The notes under the pieces: generated by a model | What the model saw: the letters and a program-made list of their open reading frames with translations, nothing else | Database searches by the model: none | What the model was told of the DNA's origin: nothing | In this document: positions 17,147-27,369 of the stretch, one piece after another | Layout of the letters: every line of letters starts with the position of its first letter | Numbering within the stretch: position 1 is the stretch's first letter | Program-made: the position numbers and the translations under genes | Assembly: GCF_029581275.1 (NCBI RefSeq) | Contig: NZ_CP120742.1 | Location: forward strand, 904,501-968,500 | Direction: 5' to 3' | Source of the DNA: Micromonospora sp. WMMD1155 | GTDB taxonomy: Bacteria > Actinomycetota > Actinomycetes > Mycobacteriales > Micromonosporaceae | Length of the DNA: 64,000 nucleotides

Positions 17147-20100
17147 GTGACGATGCTGAGGCTGGTCAGCCGACGTGCCCGCGCGCAGTGGCCGTTACTG
17201 GCGGCGCTCCTCGGGGTCGTCACGATCGGCGCGACCCTGCTGGGCACCTGCACCCTGCTGGTCACCCGCACCGCCGAGCGGGCCCTGGAGGTCGCCCTGG
17301 CCCGCGCCGCCCCGGCCGCCGTCGACGTGACCGTCTACACCGGCACGGTCGAGGGCCCGGACGCGTCGTCCGTCGCCGCCGACACCCGCACCGCGGTGGC
17401 CTCCGCGCTCGCACCGTTTCCGGTGACGACGAGCACGCGGGCGTCGACGGTGCTGCGGGCGCTGCCGCCCACCCTCGCCCCGGGCACCACCGTCGGGGCC
17501 CAGGCGTACCTGTCCGGGCTGGACGACCTGCCGACCCGAGCCGAGCTGGTCACCGGGCGCTGGCCGGAGCACCCGGGCGACGCGGTGCTGCTGGAGTCCA
17601 CCGCCCACCTGCTCGACCTCACCCCCGGTCGCCGGGTGCGCCTCGGTGCCGAGCTGGCCCACCAACCCGTTGCGGCCATCGACGTGACAGTCGTCGGTGT
17701 CGTACGCCCGCTGCCGGGGCGCGGCTGGGACCGCGACCCGCTGGCCGCGGCAGGCTCCGCCGTCGGCTACCGGGACGGCCGCTTCATGCAGCCGGTCAAC
17801 GCCTACGGCCCGTTCCTCGTCGACCTCGCCGATCTGGTCACCACGGGTGCCACGGTCGACCGGATGGAGGTCACCGCCCACCCCGACCTGTCCCGCAACG
17901 ACCGCCGCGACCTGGAGGCCGTCGCCGGGACCCTCCGCGACGCGGACCGCCTCCTGGCCGGCACCCTCGGCGACCGCGTCCAGCTCGCCCGTGTCGCCTC
18001 CGACCTGCCGCTGACCCTGCGTGACGCCGACGATCAACGGCACGTCACCGCCGCCGTCGTACTCGCCGTCGCCGTCCTCGGCGGTGCCCTGACCGCGACA
18101 GCGCTCGTCCTGGCCGGCCGGCTGACCGCGGGCATACGCGCCGACGAGACCGCCCTGCGGTCCGCGCTGGGCACCAGCCGTCGCCAACTCGCCGCCACCG
18201 CGACACTGGAGGCCGGGCTGGTCGCCGCCGTCGCCGCCGCGCTCGCGGTACCGGCCTCGTCCGCCCTGCACGCCGGTCTGACCCACCTGCCGCCGCTGGA
18301 CGGCGCCGGCCTGACCATGCGGCCGACCGTCATCGGTGCTCAGGTCCTCGCCGTCGCCGGCGGCGCGCTGGTGCTCGCCGCCGTCCTCACCGTCCTGGCG
18401 ATCCGACCCGTTCCGGCGGCCGGCGACCGGCGCACCCGCCGCGAACTGCTCGTCCGATCCGGTGCCGACCTCGTGCTCGCGGTGTTCGCCGCCGCCGGAT
18501 GGTGGCAGCTGTACGCGCAGCCCACCGCCGCCGACCCCCGCGTCGACGCGGTCCGGTTGCTCGCGCCGACGCTGCTGCTCGTCGCAGGTGCCGCCCTGGC
18601 GCTCCGGGTGGTGCTGCCCGCCCTGCGCGGCGTCGACCGGCTGGCCTACCACGCGCGCGGGCTGGCGCTTCCGCTGGCGGTCTCCGAGGCCGCCCGTCGA
18701 CCTCAGGCGGTCGCCGCCGGACTGCTCGTCGGGCTGGCCTGCGCGGCCGGAACCTTCGGCCTCGCCTTCGACACCACCTGGCACCAGTCGCAGCGTGACC
18801 AGGCCGCCGTCTCCGTCGGCACCGACCTGGCCCTCACCCTCGGCCGGGCGCCGGTGGCCGGAGACGGCACGGTCGTCAGCGCGGCCACCGCGGGCGTGGT
18901 GAGTCCGGCCCTCAACCGTGGCACCACCGTCGGACAGTGGCTCGGCACCGCCGGCGACGCGCCGCGCCTGGTCGCCGTCGACGCCACCCGCGCCGATGCG
19001 CTGCTGCGCGGAAGGCTGGACCACGACCGCGAATGGGCGGACGTGGGCGCCGCGCTGGCGCCACGCACCCGGGCGATCGGCCTCGCCGTCCCGACCGGGG
19101 CCCCACTCGTCCTGAGCGGCACCGCCGGCGGCGGCAGTCCGCTCACCGTGACGCCCCGACTGCTGCTGCAGGACGCCACCGGCCTGCGCACGTCCTGCAC
19201 CGGCCCCGCCGTACCGCTCGACGGCGAGGAGGTCCGGCTGCCCGCCTGCGCGACGGCCGACGGGCTGCGCCTCGTCGCGGTCGCCCTGCCGGTCACCGCC
19301 GACCCGGTCGGCGGACGCGTCGACATGGCCGTCACGCTCACCGTGCCGCCCGCCGGGTCCGGCGACGGGTCGGACTGGACCGCCACCTCCGCGCAGCCGG
19401 TCCCGGGCAAGGTGCTCGACCCGACCGTCACGACGTCCGCCACGCCGACGGGAACCGCGCTGCGGATGGCCGCGACCGTCGAACTCGGCGGCGCCGAGGA
19501 CGCCGCCCGGACCCTCGTCGCCACCGCCTTCCCGGACCCCGGCCGGGTGCCCGTCGCCGTGTCCGCCCGCTTCGCCGACGAGGTCGGCGCCGACCGCGGC
19601 AGCCGGCTCAGCGTCACCGTCGGCACCACCCCCGTCCCGGTCGTCGTCACCGAGGTCGTGCCGACCGTACCGTCCGCTCCCGGCGCCGCCGCCGTGCTGG
19701 CCGACGTGGACACGCTGTCGCGCGCACGCGCCGTGCTGGGTGACCTGACGTACCCGGTCGACGCCTGGTGGGTCGGCCACCCGGCCGATCCCGGTGCCGC
19801 CGACCGGGCCACGGCCCTGCACCTGGGCACCGTCGCGACCCGCGAGGCGGAGACCGCCCGCCTCATCGGCGGCCCGCTGCAGGCCGGGTTGCCGGCCGCG
19901 CTGCGGCTCATCGTCCCGGCCGCGGCCCTGCTGTTGCTCGCCGGTGTCGTCCTGCACGTCACCTGTGACCTACAGGTCCGCGCCGTCGAGGTGGCGCGGT
20001 TGCGTGGCCTGGGGATGTCCCGACGCGGAATCCGGGCCGTGCTGCTCGGCCAACACGCCGGTGTCCTCCTGCCGGTGCTCGCGGTGGGCGCGGCCGTCGG

Positions 20101-20308
20101 CGCGCTCGCCACCCACGTCGTCGCACCCCCGCTCGTACGCGCCGACACCGGCGCCGCGCCCGTGCCGGCCGCCCAACCGCACTGGCCGTGGCCGGCCGAG
20201 GCCGTACTACTCGCCGTTCTGCTGGCCGGGTGCGTGCTGGCGGTCGCCGTCGTGGTCACCGTCCAGGTCCGTCGGGCCGACGCCGCGCACCTGCGGGTGG
20301 CACCGTGA
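17147..20308 (+). CDS. Large FtsX-like ABC permease 1
   Basis: A 1053-residue integral membrane protein with an N-terminal helix (about 15-38), a long extracytoplasmic region, a central helix cluster (about 295-560), a second large extracytoplasmic domain (about 560-920), and a C-terminal FtsX-like set (about 920-1050) with the typical VARLRGLGMSRRGIRAVLL segment. Length is roughly twice that of a standard MacB-type permease. GTG 17147 is used, with ATG two codons later as an alternative. The gene is coupled to the second permease through a GTGA overlap. Substrate unknown. Confidence 0.85.
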   Translation: MTMLRLVSRRARAQWPLLAALLGVVTIGATLLGTCTLLVTRTAERALEVALARAAPAAVDVTVYTGTVEGPDASSVAADTRTAVASALAPFPVTTSTRASTVLRALPPTLAPGTTVGAQAYLSGLDDLPTRAELVTGRWPEHPGDAVLLESTAHLLDLTPGRRVRLGAELAHQPVAAIDVTVVGVVRPLPGRGWDRDPLAAAGSAVGYRDGRFMQPVNAYGPFLVDLADLVTTGATVDRMEVTAHPDLSRNDRRDLEAVAGTLRDADRLLAGTLGDRVQLARVASDLPLTLRDADDQRHVTAAVVLAVAVLGGALTATALVLAGRLTAGIRADETALRSALGTSRRQLAATATLEAGLVAAVAAALAVPASSALHAGLTHLPPLDGAGLTMRPTVIGAQVLAVAGGALVLAAVLTVLAIRPVPAAGDRRTRRELLVRSGADLVLAVFAAAGWWQLYAQPTAADPRVDAVRLLAPTLLLVAGAALALRVVLPALRGVDRLAYHARGLALPLAVSEAARRPQAVAAGLLVGLACAAGTFGLAFDTTWHQSQRDQAAVSVGTDLALTLGRAPVAGDGTVVSAATAGVVSPALNRGTTVGQWLGTAGDAPRLVAVDATRADALLRGRLDHDREWADVGAALAPRTRAIGLAVPTGAPLVLSGTAGGGSPLTVTPRLLLQDATGLRTSCTGPAVPLDGEEVRLPACATADGLRLVAVALPVTADPVGGRVDMAVTLTVPPAGSGDGSDWTATSAQPVPGKVLDPTVTTSATPTGTALRMAATVELGGAEDAARTLVATAFPDPGRVPVAVSARFADEVGADRGSRLSVTVGTTPVPVVVTEVVPTVPSAPGAAAVLADVDTLSRARAVLGDLTYPVDAWWVGHPADPGAADRATALHLGTVATREAETARLIGGPLQAGLPAALRLIVPAAALLLLAGVVLHVTCDLQVRAVEVARLRGLGMSRRGIRAVLLGQHAGVLLPVLAVGAAVGALATHVVAPPLVRADTGAAPVPAAQPHWPWPAEAVLLAVLLAGCVLAVAVVVTVQVRRADAAHLRVAP

Positions 20309-23058
20309 AGCGGTGGCTGACCCGCCGGTGGCCGGTACCGCACTGGCCCAGCGTCCGTGGCCGTGGCCGCACCGACGCCGGACCGCTGCTGCTCACCGCC
20401 GCCGTCATCGCGGCCGTCGCGCTGCTCACCGGAGCCGTGCCGGCGCTGCTGCGCGCCGCCGCCGACAGCGCCGTGCAGGACACGGTCCGCCGCGCCGGCC
20501 AGGACTCCAACGTCCTCGCCCACGCCGACTGGGAACGCGACGACGGCCCGACCGGCGGGCGGGTCCGGATGCCCCGCCTCGCCGAGGAGGTCGACGACTT
20601 CCGCACCCGGGCGACCTACGCCCTCGGACCCGACCTGGACGCCGCGCTGCTCCCGCCGGTCACCGTCGTCAACGGCCCGATCCTCACCATCACCGACGGC
20701 ACCGTGCCGCGGACCTTCCAGTTCACCTACCTGGCCGGTGACCTCGACAGCCCGGACGTGACCTGGATCGCCGGTCGCGCGCCGGGCCCCACCGTCACCG
20801 ACGAGTACGTGGAGACCCCCTACGACGGGCCGCCCTGGCCGGTGCAGGTGGGCCTCTCCGAGGCGGACGCCACCGCACTCGACCTCGGCCCCGGCGATCG
20901 GATCCCGACCAAGGACGACCAGGGGCGCGGCACGGACATCCGGATCAGCGGGATCTACCGACCCGCGGACGGCGACGACCCGGCCTGGCGCCTCGCCCCG
21001 GCGCTGCTGCGCCCGGTGCCCGGCGTCGACGGTGTGGGCATCACCCGCTTCGGCGGCCTGCTGTCCCGCGAGTCGTTACCGGACGCCCGGCTCGCCGTGC
21101 ACGAGGACCAACTGCGGGGCACCGTCCACTTCGCCCCGGAACCCGACGCGCTCACCTGGGACGCCACCACGGCGCTCGCCAGCCAGGTGGTCAAGCTCAA
21201 GGCCACCTCCGGCACATCGAGCGAGCGCGACCGGTCCCTGCGGTGGCAGTCGCAGCTCGACACCGCCCTGCGCGACGCCCGTACGCAAATCAGCGCCGCC
21301 TCCGCACAGGCCGCCGTCCTGCTCGCCGGGGTGCTGACCGCCACGGTGCTGGTCCTGCTGCTCGCCGCCGATCTGCTGGTCCGCCGCCGTACCCCGGCGC
21401 TGACCGTCGCCCGCCAGCGTGGAACGGCGCTACCCGACCTCGGCGCGGAACTGATCGTCGAGTCCGCGGTGGTGTCCCTGTCGGCCGCCGCCGTCGGGCT
21501 CGCGCTCGCCCGCGCGGCCGTTCCCGGCGTCTCCTGGGCCTGGACCGTTCCCGTCGTCCTCGCGGGTGCCGTCGCCGGGCCGGCGTTCGGCACTCTCGCC
21601 GCCGCCCGCGCCGGCCGCGACCGACGTCAACCCGCCAACCCGGCCGCTCGGCGTTGGAACCGGGCCACCGGCCGGCTGCGCCGCGCCGCCCTGGAGGCCG
21701 CCGTCCTGATCGCCGCGGTCGCCGCCTTCGTCACACTGCACCAGCGCGGGCTCCGGCCCGTCGCCTCCGACGACGGCACCGGTGAGCTGACCGGCGATCT
21801 GATCCTGCCGATCAGCGCCCTCGCCCTGGGCGCCCTCGTCGGCGCGCTCGTCCTGCTCCGGCTGCTGCCCCTCGGGGCGCGGTTCGCGCTCCGGCAGGCC
21901 CTGCGGTCGCGTCGCCCGCTGGCCGTGTTCGGTGCCGCGCGGGCAGCCACCACGGCCGGTCGCGCGTTGCCGCTGCTGGTCCTGGTCACCGCCACGGCGC
22001 TCGCGTCGTCCGCGCTGATCCTCGGAGCCAGCGTCACCCGGGGTCTGGTCGACGGCGCGTGGAGCACCGTGGGCGCCGACGCCCGTCTCGACGTCGGCGC
22101 CGACGCCGAGGCCGCCACGCCCGCTCTGGCCGAACGCATCGCCGCCGCGCCCGGGGTGGGGCAGGTCGTCGTCGCGCAGGTGACCGACTCCGCGCGCCTC
22201 TTCAGCGAATCGACGCTGTTCACCCCACGACTGGTCATCGTGGACACCGCCGCGTTCCAGCGCCTGCTGGCCACCACCCCGCTGCCCGACGCGCCGGCAC
22301 TGGCCCGGCTCACGCCACCCGGCCCCGGGGACGTCCCCGCGCTGGTCCGATCGAGTGACGGTGGTCTGCGAACCGGCACGCGCCTGCAACTACCCCGCCA
22401 GGACGCCCCGGCGATCGGTCTCGTCGCGGTCGGTACCGCTCCCTCCGTCGGCGGCACCGACGACGTGGTCATCGTGGACGCCGCGGCCGTGGCCGCCGCC
22501 GGGCTGCCCGCCGTGCCGAACACCGTCTGGGTGACCGGCCCCGGCGCGGCGCGGGCCGTGTCGAACAGCGGCGTCGCCGCCGACGTCGTCCTGCGCGCGG
22601 ACGTCCTGCGGGCGCAGCGAGCGGCACCACTGACCGCGGGGCTGCTCCGGCTGGCGTGGACGGCCGCCGCGGTGCTGCTGGCGCTGGCGCTGCTCGGCCT
22701 CGCCCTCGCCGCCGCCGCGAGTGCGTCCGAGCGGTGGCAGACCCTGACCCGGCTGCGCACCCTCGGCCTGCGGCCACGCGACGCCCGCTGGGTCGCCGCC
22801 GCCGAGGTGCTGCCGCCGGTCGTGGTCGCCGCGGTGTGCGGCCCACTCCTCGGGGCCCTGCTCGCCCACCTGACGCTCGGCCCACTCGACCTGCGGCTGC
22901 TCACCGGCCAGGGCGTCGACCCGGCGGCGGTCCTGCCGTGGTGGCTGCTCGCCCTGGTGGGCGTGGTGCTGCTGGCGACGGCCACCACTGTCGTACCCGT
23001 CGAGTCGGCGCTGCGGCGACGCGACCGGCTGAGCGAAGTGCTCCGCGCCGGCGAGTGA
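20305..23058 (+). CDS. Large FtsX-like ABC permease 2
   Basis: A 917-residue permease homologous in plan to the gene before it: an N-terminal helix (about 27-50), extracytoplasmic domain, central helix clusters (about 325-410, 465-600), a second extracytoplasmic domain (about 600-780) and a final FtsX set (about 780-905) with LRTLGLRPRDARWVAAAEVLPP. Start GTG 20305 overlaps the previous stop. It closes the four-gene exporter operon. Two such permeases probably pair as one pore. Confidence 0.85.
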   Translation: MKRWLTRRWPVPHWPSVRGRGRTDAGPLLLTAAVIAAVALLTGAVPALLRAAADSAVQDTVRRAGQDSNVLAHADWERDDGPTGGRVRMPRLAEEVDDFRTRATYALGPDLDAALLPPVTVVNGPILTITDGTVPRTFQFTYLAGDLDSPDVTWIAGRAPGPTVTDEYVETPYDGPPWPVQVGLSEADATALDLGPGDRIPTKDDQGRGTDIRISGIYRPADGDDPAWRLAPALLRPVPGVDGVGITRFGGLLSRESLPDARLAVHEDQLRGTVHFAPEPDALTWDATTALASQVVKLKATSGTSSERDRSLRWQSQLDTALRDARTQISAASAQAAVLLAGVLTATVLVLLLAADLLVRRRTPALTVARQRGTALPDLGAELIVESAVVSLSAAAVGLALARAAVPGVSWAWTVPVVLAGAVAGPAFGTLAAARAGRDRRQPANPAARRWNRATGRLRRAALEAAVLIAAVAAFVTLHQRGLRPVASDDGTGELTGDLILPISALALGALVGALVLLRLLPLGARFALRQALRSRRPLAVFGAARAATTAGRALPLLVLVTATALASSALILGASVTRGLVDGAWSTVGADARLDVGADAEAATPALAERIAAAPGVGQVVVAQVTDSARLFSESTLFTPRLVIVDTAAFQRLLATTPLPDAPALARLTPPGPGDVPALVRSSDGGLRTGTRLQLPRQDAPAIGLVAVGTAPSVGGTDDVVIVDAAAVAAAGLPAVPNTVWVTGPGAARAVSNSGVAADVVLRADVLRAQRAAPLTAGLLRLAWTAAAVLLALALLGLALAAAASASERWQTLTRLRTLGLRPRDARWVAAAEVLPPVVVAAVCGPLLGALLAHLTLGPLDLRLLTGQGVDPAAVLPWWLLALVGVVLLATATTVVPVESALRRRDRLSEVLRAGE

Positions 23059-23188
23059 GCGGGAGCCGCGGGCCGGCGGTGCCGCAGCTCACCGGCCGCG
23101 AGCGGCCCCGACCCGTGCGGCGGACGGGTAGCGCTGCCTTCACCGAGCGCACATGGTCGGGCGTCGATCAATGTCCTACCATCGCCGC

Positions 23189-26100
23189 ATGGGCAACGGC
23201 ACGGCCTCGGCGGATGCCCCGAAACCGCCGTCCGGCCGACCCACGGTGGGCCGGCTGCTCCGGACGTACCGCCTGCACAGCGGGCTGACCCAGCGCGAGC
23301 TGGCGGTCCGCGCCGGCCTCAGCATCGCCGCGCTCCGGGACCTGGAACAGGGCCGGAGCACCAGGCCGAGACACGCCTCGGTGGTGGCTATCGCGGCAGC
23401 GCTCGGCCTCGACGACCGGGCCAGGGAAGCGCTGCACACCTCGGCCACCGCAGCGACGCGGGCGCACGATCCGCGCCCGGTGGTCGACCCCGGGGCGCCC
23501 GTACAGATCCGGGTGCTGGGGCCGCTCGAACTCCGACGCGGGAACGAAACCGTCGCCGTCAGCTCGGCCACCCAACGGGTCCTGCTCGCGAAGCTCGCCC
23601 TCGGCGCCCCGGAACCGGTCCCGCGGGACTCCCTCCGCGAACTGCTGCGGGGCCGTTACTCGTTGGACGACGCGACGAAGCTACTGCGTACGCACCTCAC
23701 CCGACTACGCCGGCTGGTCGAGCCCTCGGGCCAGCGCCTCATCGTCCCGACCCCGTCGGGATACCGCCTCGTCGCCACCGCCGAACAGCTCGACCTGGCC
23801 CGACTCCGGCAGTTGGCGACGCAGGCGCGCGACGCGTCGCCCGAGTACGCGCTCACGCTCCTCGCCAGGGCGGCGGAGCTGTGGCGGGGCGGGTGCGACC
23901 TGGACGAGCTGGCCGGCGACCCGCTGCTCACCTCGGTCACCGAGGAGTACGCCACCCTGCTGCGGCGCTTCGCCGAGGTCGCCCGGGACGTCGGCGAGCC
24001 GGAGCGGCCGCTGCCGCGCCTGCGTGAGCTGGCCCATCGGCTGGAGTTCCACGAGCCGCTGCACACCGCACTGATCGTCACCCTGGCGGCCAGCGGACGG
24101 CAGGCGGAGGCACTGGCGGCCTACCAGCGCGTTCGGGCCAACCTGCGCGAACAGCTCGGGCTCGATCCCGGGGAGCTGCTCCGGGACGCCCACGTAGGTG
24201 TGCTCCGGCAGCGCGCGCGGGTACCCGGGAGGGCGGCCCGCAACGTGGTCCAGCAGCTGCCGGCCGCCCCGGCCGGGTTCGTCGGCCGGGAGCCGGAACT
24301 CGCCCGCATCGTCGCCGCCGTCGCGCGTACGGGGCACGAGCTGCGGCACGCGTCGTCGCGGGTCGTCCTCGTCCACGGTGCGGCCGGATCGGGGAAGACG
24401 GCCCTGGCGCACACCGCCGGGCACCGGCTGCGCCTGCGGTATCCCGGCGGCCAGCTCTATGCCGATCTGGGCGGCGCCTCAGCCGAGCCCGCTTCCCCGA
24501 CGGCGATCCTCGGCCGGTTCCTGCGGGCGCTCGGCGTGCCCGTCGACCGCATCGGTGGCGACCTCGTCGAGGACTCGGCCCTGTTGCGTACCGAGTTGGC
24601 CGGGCGCCGGATGCTCGTCGTGCTCGACAACGCGAGCGACGCGGCGCAGGTGCTGCCGCTGCTGCCGGGTACCGGCCGAAGTGACGTCCTGGTCACGAGC
24701 CGGCGGCTGCTGCGTGGGCTGGAGGTCGCGGCCTCGGTGCCGCTCGGCACCCTGACGGCGGCCGAGTCGCTCGAGATGATCGCGGCCGCGGCCGGCGGCG
24801 AGCGGGTCGCCGCCGACGCCCGGTCCGCGCGGGAGCTGACGGGCGTCTGCGGTCACCTTCCGCTCGCGTTGCGGATCGCGGCGGCGCGGCTGGCGAGCCG
24901 TCCGAAGTGGGCGATCGGCGACCTGGTGCAGCGGCTGCGTGACGAGAGTGGCCGCCTCGCCCAGCTCGACGACGGGTCGACGAGCGTACTGGCCAGCTTC
25001 CAGCTCAGCTACGACAGTCTCAGCGAGCCGGCCCGGCGGGCGTTCCGGCTCTGCGCGCTGCACCCCGCGCAGGACTTCGGAGTGACCGCCACCGGCGCCC
25101 TGCTCGACACGGACGACGCGACGGCCGAGCGGATCCTGGACGAACTGCTCGACGCCAACATGCTGCTGCAGTACTCGGCGCATCGGTTCCGGTTCCACGA
25201 TCTACTCCGGCTCTACGCCGGCAAGCTGGTCGAGACGGAGATCAGCCGGTCCCGGCACGACGCCTTCGCACGGTTGCTGGCCTCGTACGCCGAACGGGTG
25301 ACCGCCGCGATGGACTGGGTGCTGCCCCAGATGGTCCGGCTCACCGGCCATCCCCGGCCGGAGGGCCAGTTCCCGGACGAGAAGGCGGCGGCGGCCTGGC
25401 TCGCCGCCGAGACGACTGCGCTGGTGCTGCTGGCCGAGCAGGCGGCCCGGGACGACGGGCTCGCCGACTTCGCCTGGCGGATCGCCGACCAGCTGCGCGG
25501 CTACTTCCTGGTCAACCCGCACGTCGACGGCTGGACCCGGATCGTCGGGGCCGGCTGGTCGGCGGCGGAGCGTTCGGCCGACCGCCGGGCGCGTGCGGCG
25601 ATGCTGATGTCCAGGGGGCAGGTCCGGAGCATGGTCGGTCGTGACCTCGAAGGTCTCGAGGACGCGCTCACCGCCCTGCGGCTGGCGCAGGAGTGCGGCT
25701 GGGACGCGGCGGCGGCCTACCTCTCCCACAACGTCGGCTGGCAGTACTACGAGTTCGGCCGGCTGGCCGACGCCGAGACGTGGTTCGGCCGAGCCCTCGA
25801 CCTGACCGCGTCCGAGCCCCTGGGGCACATCCGCGCGGCGGTCCTGAACGGCATCGGCATGATCATGCTCGACCGTGGTCGCTGCGAGGACGCCGCGACG
25901 AGCCTCACCGCCGCGCTGGAGATCAACAAGGCGACGGGGCGCGCGCGTTCCGCGCTTGTCAACCAGGGAAACCTGGCGAGCGTACTCCGGCAGCGTGGTG
26001 AACTCGTCGACGCGGCCGAGCAGCTCGACACCGTCCTGCGCGGCCACCGGCGGCGCGGCGACCTGCGCGGCGAGCTTTCCACCCTGGACGAGATGAGTCG

Positions 26101-26479
26101 GCTGGAGATCGACCGGCGGAACCTCGCCGTCGGGTTGAGCCTGGCCCGGCAGGCACACGATCTCGCGGTCAAGACGTACGACCGGCGAGCCCAGACGATG
26201 ACCGCCGGCACGCTCGGAAACGCGCTCCGGGAGAACGGCGAGATCGCACAGGCGCTCGACGTACTCCGGGACGGGGTGGCGATGGCGAGGCGGCACTCGT
26301 ACCGCTATCTGGAGACCAGGGCACGGGTGGGCCTGGCCGGTGCCCTGGCGCTGGCCGGTGAGCCGGATGCGGCGCGGCACGAGGCCGGCCGGGCCGAGCG
26401 GGTCGCCCACGACCTGGGGTTCGGGACCCTCGCAACGGAGGCGAGGGCGGTCGGGGCGGACCCGCCGGCTCCCGACTAA
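23189..26479 (+). CDS. XRE-SARP-NB-ARC-TPR regulator (AfsR-like)
   Basis: A 1096-residue regulator. Order: an XRE-type HTH at about 20-75 (LRTYRLHSGLTQRELAVRAGL), an OmpR-like winged helix at about 105-190 (IRVLGPLELRRG), a bacterial transcriptional activator domain at 200-340, an NB-ARC ATPase beginning VHGAAGSGKTALAH near 396, and TPR-like helices to the end. SARP/AfsR proteins activate secondary metabolism and sense signals through the ATPase; the extra XRE head is less common. ATG 23189 is preferred over in-frame ATGs at 23153 and 23171 because homology starts just after it, but the choice is not certain. The gene lies 130 bp downstream of the exporter and overlaps the NlpC gene tail to tail by four bases. 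Confidence 0.88.
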   Translation: MGNGTASADAPKPPSGRPTVGRLLRTYRLHSGLTQRELAVRAGLSIAALRDLEQGRSTRPRHASVVAIAAALGLDDRAREALHTSATAATRAHDPRPVVDPGAPVQIRVLGPLELRRGNETVAVSSATQRVLLAKLALGAPEPVPRDSLRELLRGRYSLDDATKLLRTHLTRLRRLVEPSGQRLIVPTPSGYRLVATAEQLDLARLRQLATQARDASPEYALTLLARAAELWRGGCDLDELAGDPLLTSVTEEYATLLRRFAEVARDVGEPERPLPRLRELAHRLEFHEPLHTALIVTLAASGRQAEALAAYQRVRANLREQLGLDPGELLRDAHVGVLRQRARVPGRAARNVVQQLPAAPAGFVGREPELARIVAAVARTGHELRHASSRVVLVHGAAGSGKTALAHTAGHRLRLRYPGGQLYADLGGASAEPASPTAILGRFLRALGVPVDRIGGDLVEDSALLRTELAGRRMLVVLDNASDAAQVLPLLPGTGRSDVLVTSRRLLRGLEVAASVPLGTLTAAESLEMIAAAAGGERVAADARSARELTGVCGHLPLALRIAAARLASRPKWAIGDLVQRLRDESGRLAQLDDGSTSVLASFQLSYDSLSEPARRAFRLCALHPAQDFGVTATGALLDTDDATAERILDELLDANMLLQYSAHRFRFHDLLRLYAGKLVETEISRSRHDAFARLLASYAERVTAAMDWVLPQMVRLTGHPRPEGQFPDEKAAAAWLAAETTALVLLAEQAARDDGLADFAWRIADQLRGYFLVNPHVDGWTRIVGAGWSAAERSADRRARAAMLMSRGQVRSMVGRDLEGLEDALTALRLAQECGWDAAAAYLSHNVGWQYYEFGRLADAETWFGRALDLTASEPLGHIRAAVLNGIGMIMLDRGRCEDAATSLTAALEINKATGRARSALVNQGNLASVLRQRGELVDAAEQLDTVLRGHRRRGDLRGELSTLDEMSRLEIDRRNLAVGLSLARQAHDLAVKTYDRRAQTMTAGTLGNALRENGEIAQALDVLRDGVAMARRHSYRYLETRARVGLAGALALAGEPDAARHEAGRAERVAHDLGFGTLATEARAVGADPPAPD

Positions 26480-27369
26480 CCGGTGACGCCGACCAGCCGG
26501 TAGTAGCCCAGCGGGGACTTGTAGTCGACGCTCATGTAGCCGATCCCCGACGCCGGGGACATGGCCGAGTACAACTGCCCACCGCCCGCGTACTGGCCGA
26601 CGTGGCCGTCGTAGAAGACCAGGTCCCCGACCTTGAGCTGGTTCCGGCTGACCCGGATGGCGTCGCGGCTCTTCAGGTTGGTGAGGTCGGCATTGTTGTT
26701 GTCGGCCTCCGAACGTGCCCAGTCGTACTGCTGCGCCGATGACCTGACGCCGCCCCAGCCGGGGAAGTTGACCACCCGCTCGTAGGCGAACTTGACCAGG
26801 CCCGAGCAGTCGAACGCGTCCGGACCGTCAGCGCCCAGGACGTAGGGCTTGCCGTCCTGGTTGAGGGCGTACTGGTAGGCGAGCCGGGTGTAGTTGTAGG
26901 TCTTCTTCGTCACCGAGCACTCGGTGCCCTGCTCGGTCGTACCGTTGCTGACCTTCACCTCCAGGTGGTTGAACTGGGCGATCCCGGCCGGGTCCCAGGA
27001 CATGCCGCCGCCGCTGGCGGAGGCGCCGTAGCCGCCGTCGACGCCGAACACCACCTCGTCGTTCCGGAACACCCAGCTCCGGCCGTCGCCGGAGTCGTCC
27101 CGGGCGGCGATCTTGATCAATGGCGACTTGCCGTCCGAGCTGGTGTCGGTGAGTTCCCAGTGCACCTTGGCGGTGCGGGTGCCCTCCCACTCGACCTGGA
27201 TGACCGCACGGGCACCCGGGCAGCCGACCGGGATCTCCAGGCTCGGGTTGTCGATCGGCGCGGCCGAAGCCGGCGTGGCCATGGCGACGCTGGTGGCCAG
27301 GAACACCGGTACGGCAAGCAGCAGCGCGGGAAGTGACCGGCGTCGACGGCCGGGCGTCTTCGTGAGCAT
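26476..27369 (-). CDS. Secreted NlpC/P60 cell-wall peptidase-like protein
   Basis: A 297-residue protein with a basic, hydrophobic signal peptide (about 1-37, ending ASA). A ~120-residue middle region of unknown fold follows, then a C-terminal NlpC/P60 domain (about 155-297). The catalytic Cys lies in FDCSGLVKFAYERV (C188) and the His in DGHVGQYAGG (H256). NlpC/P60 enzymes cut peptide bonds of peptidoglycan stem peptides. The middle region may bind a wall component. A GAGGGAGAGAG stretch precedes ATG 27369. The stop overlaps the stop of the SARP regulator. Confidence 0.87.
   Translation of the reverse strand: MLTKTPGRRRRSLPALLLAVPVFLATSVAMATPASAAPIDNPSLEIPVGCPGARAVIQVEWEGTRTAKVHWELTDTSSDGKSPLIKIAARDDSGDGRSWVFRNDEVVFGVDGGYGASASGGGMSWDPAGIAQFNHLEVKVSNGTTEQGTECSVTKKTYNYTRLAYQYALNQDGKPYVLGADGPDAFDCSGLVKFAYERVVNFPGWGGVRSSAQQYDWARSEADNNNADLTNLKSRDAIRVSRNQLKVGDLVFYDGHVGQYAGGGQLYSAMSPASGIGYMSVDYKSPLGYYRLVGVTG

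Noticed and set aside
17195..19957. A 920-codon open frame antisense to the first large permease
   Set aside because: Composition is typical of antisense to a GC-rich gene, with no recognisable motif, while the sense frame has FtsX features and coupled neighbours.
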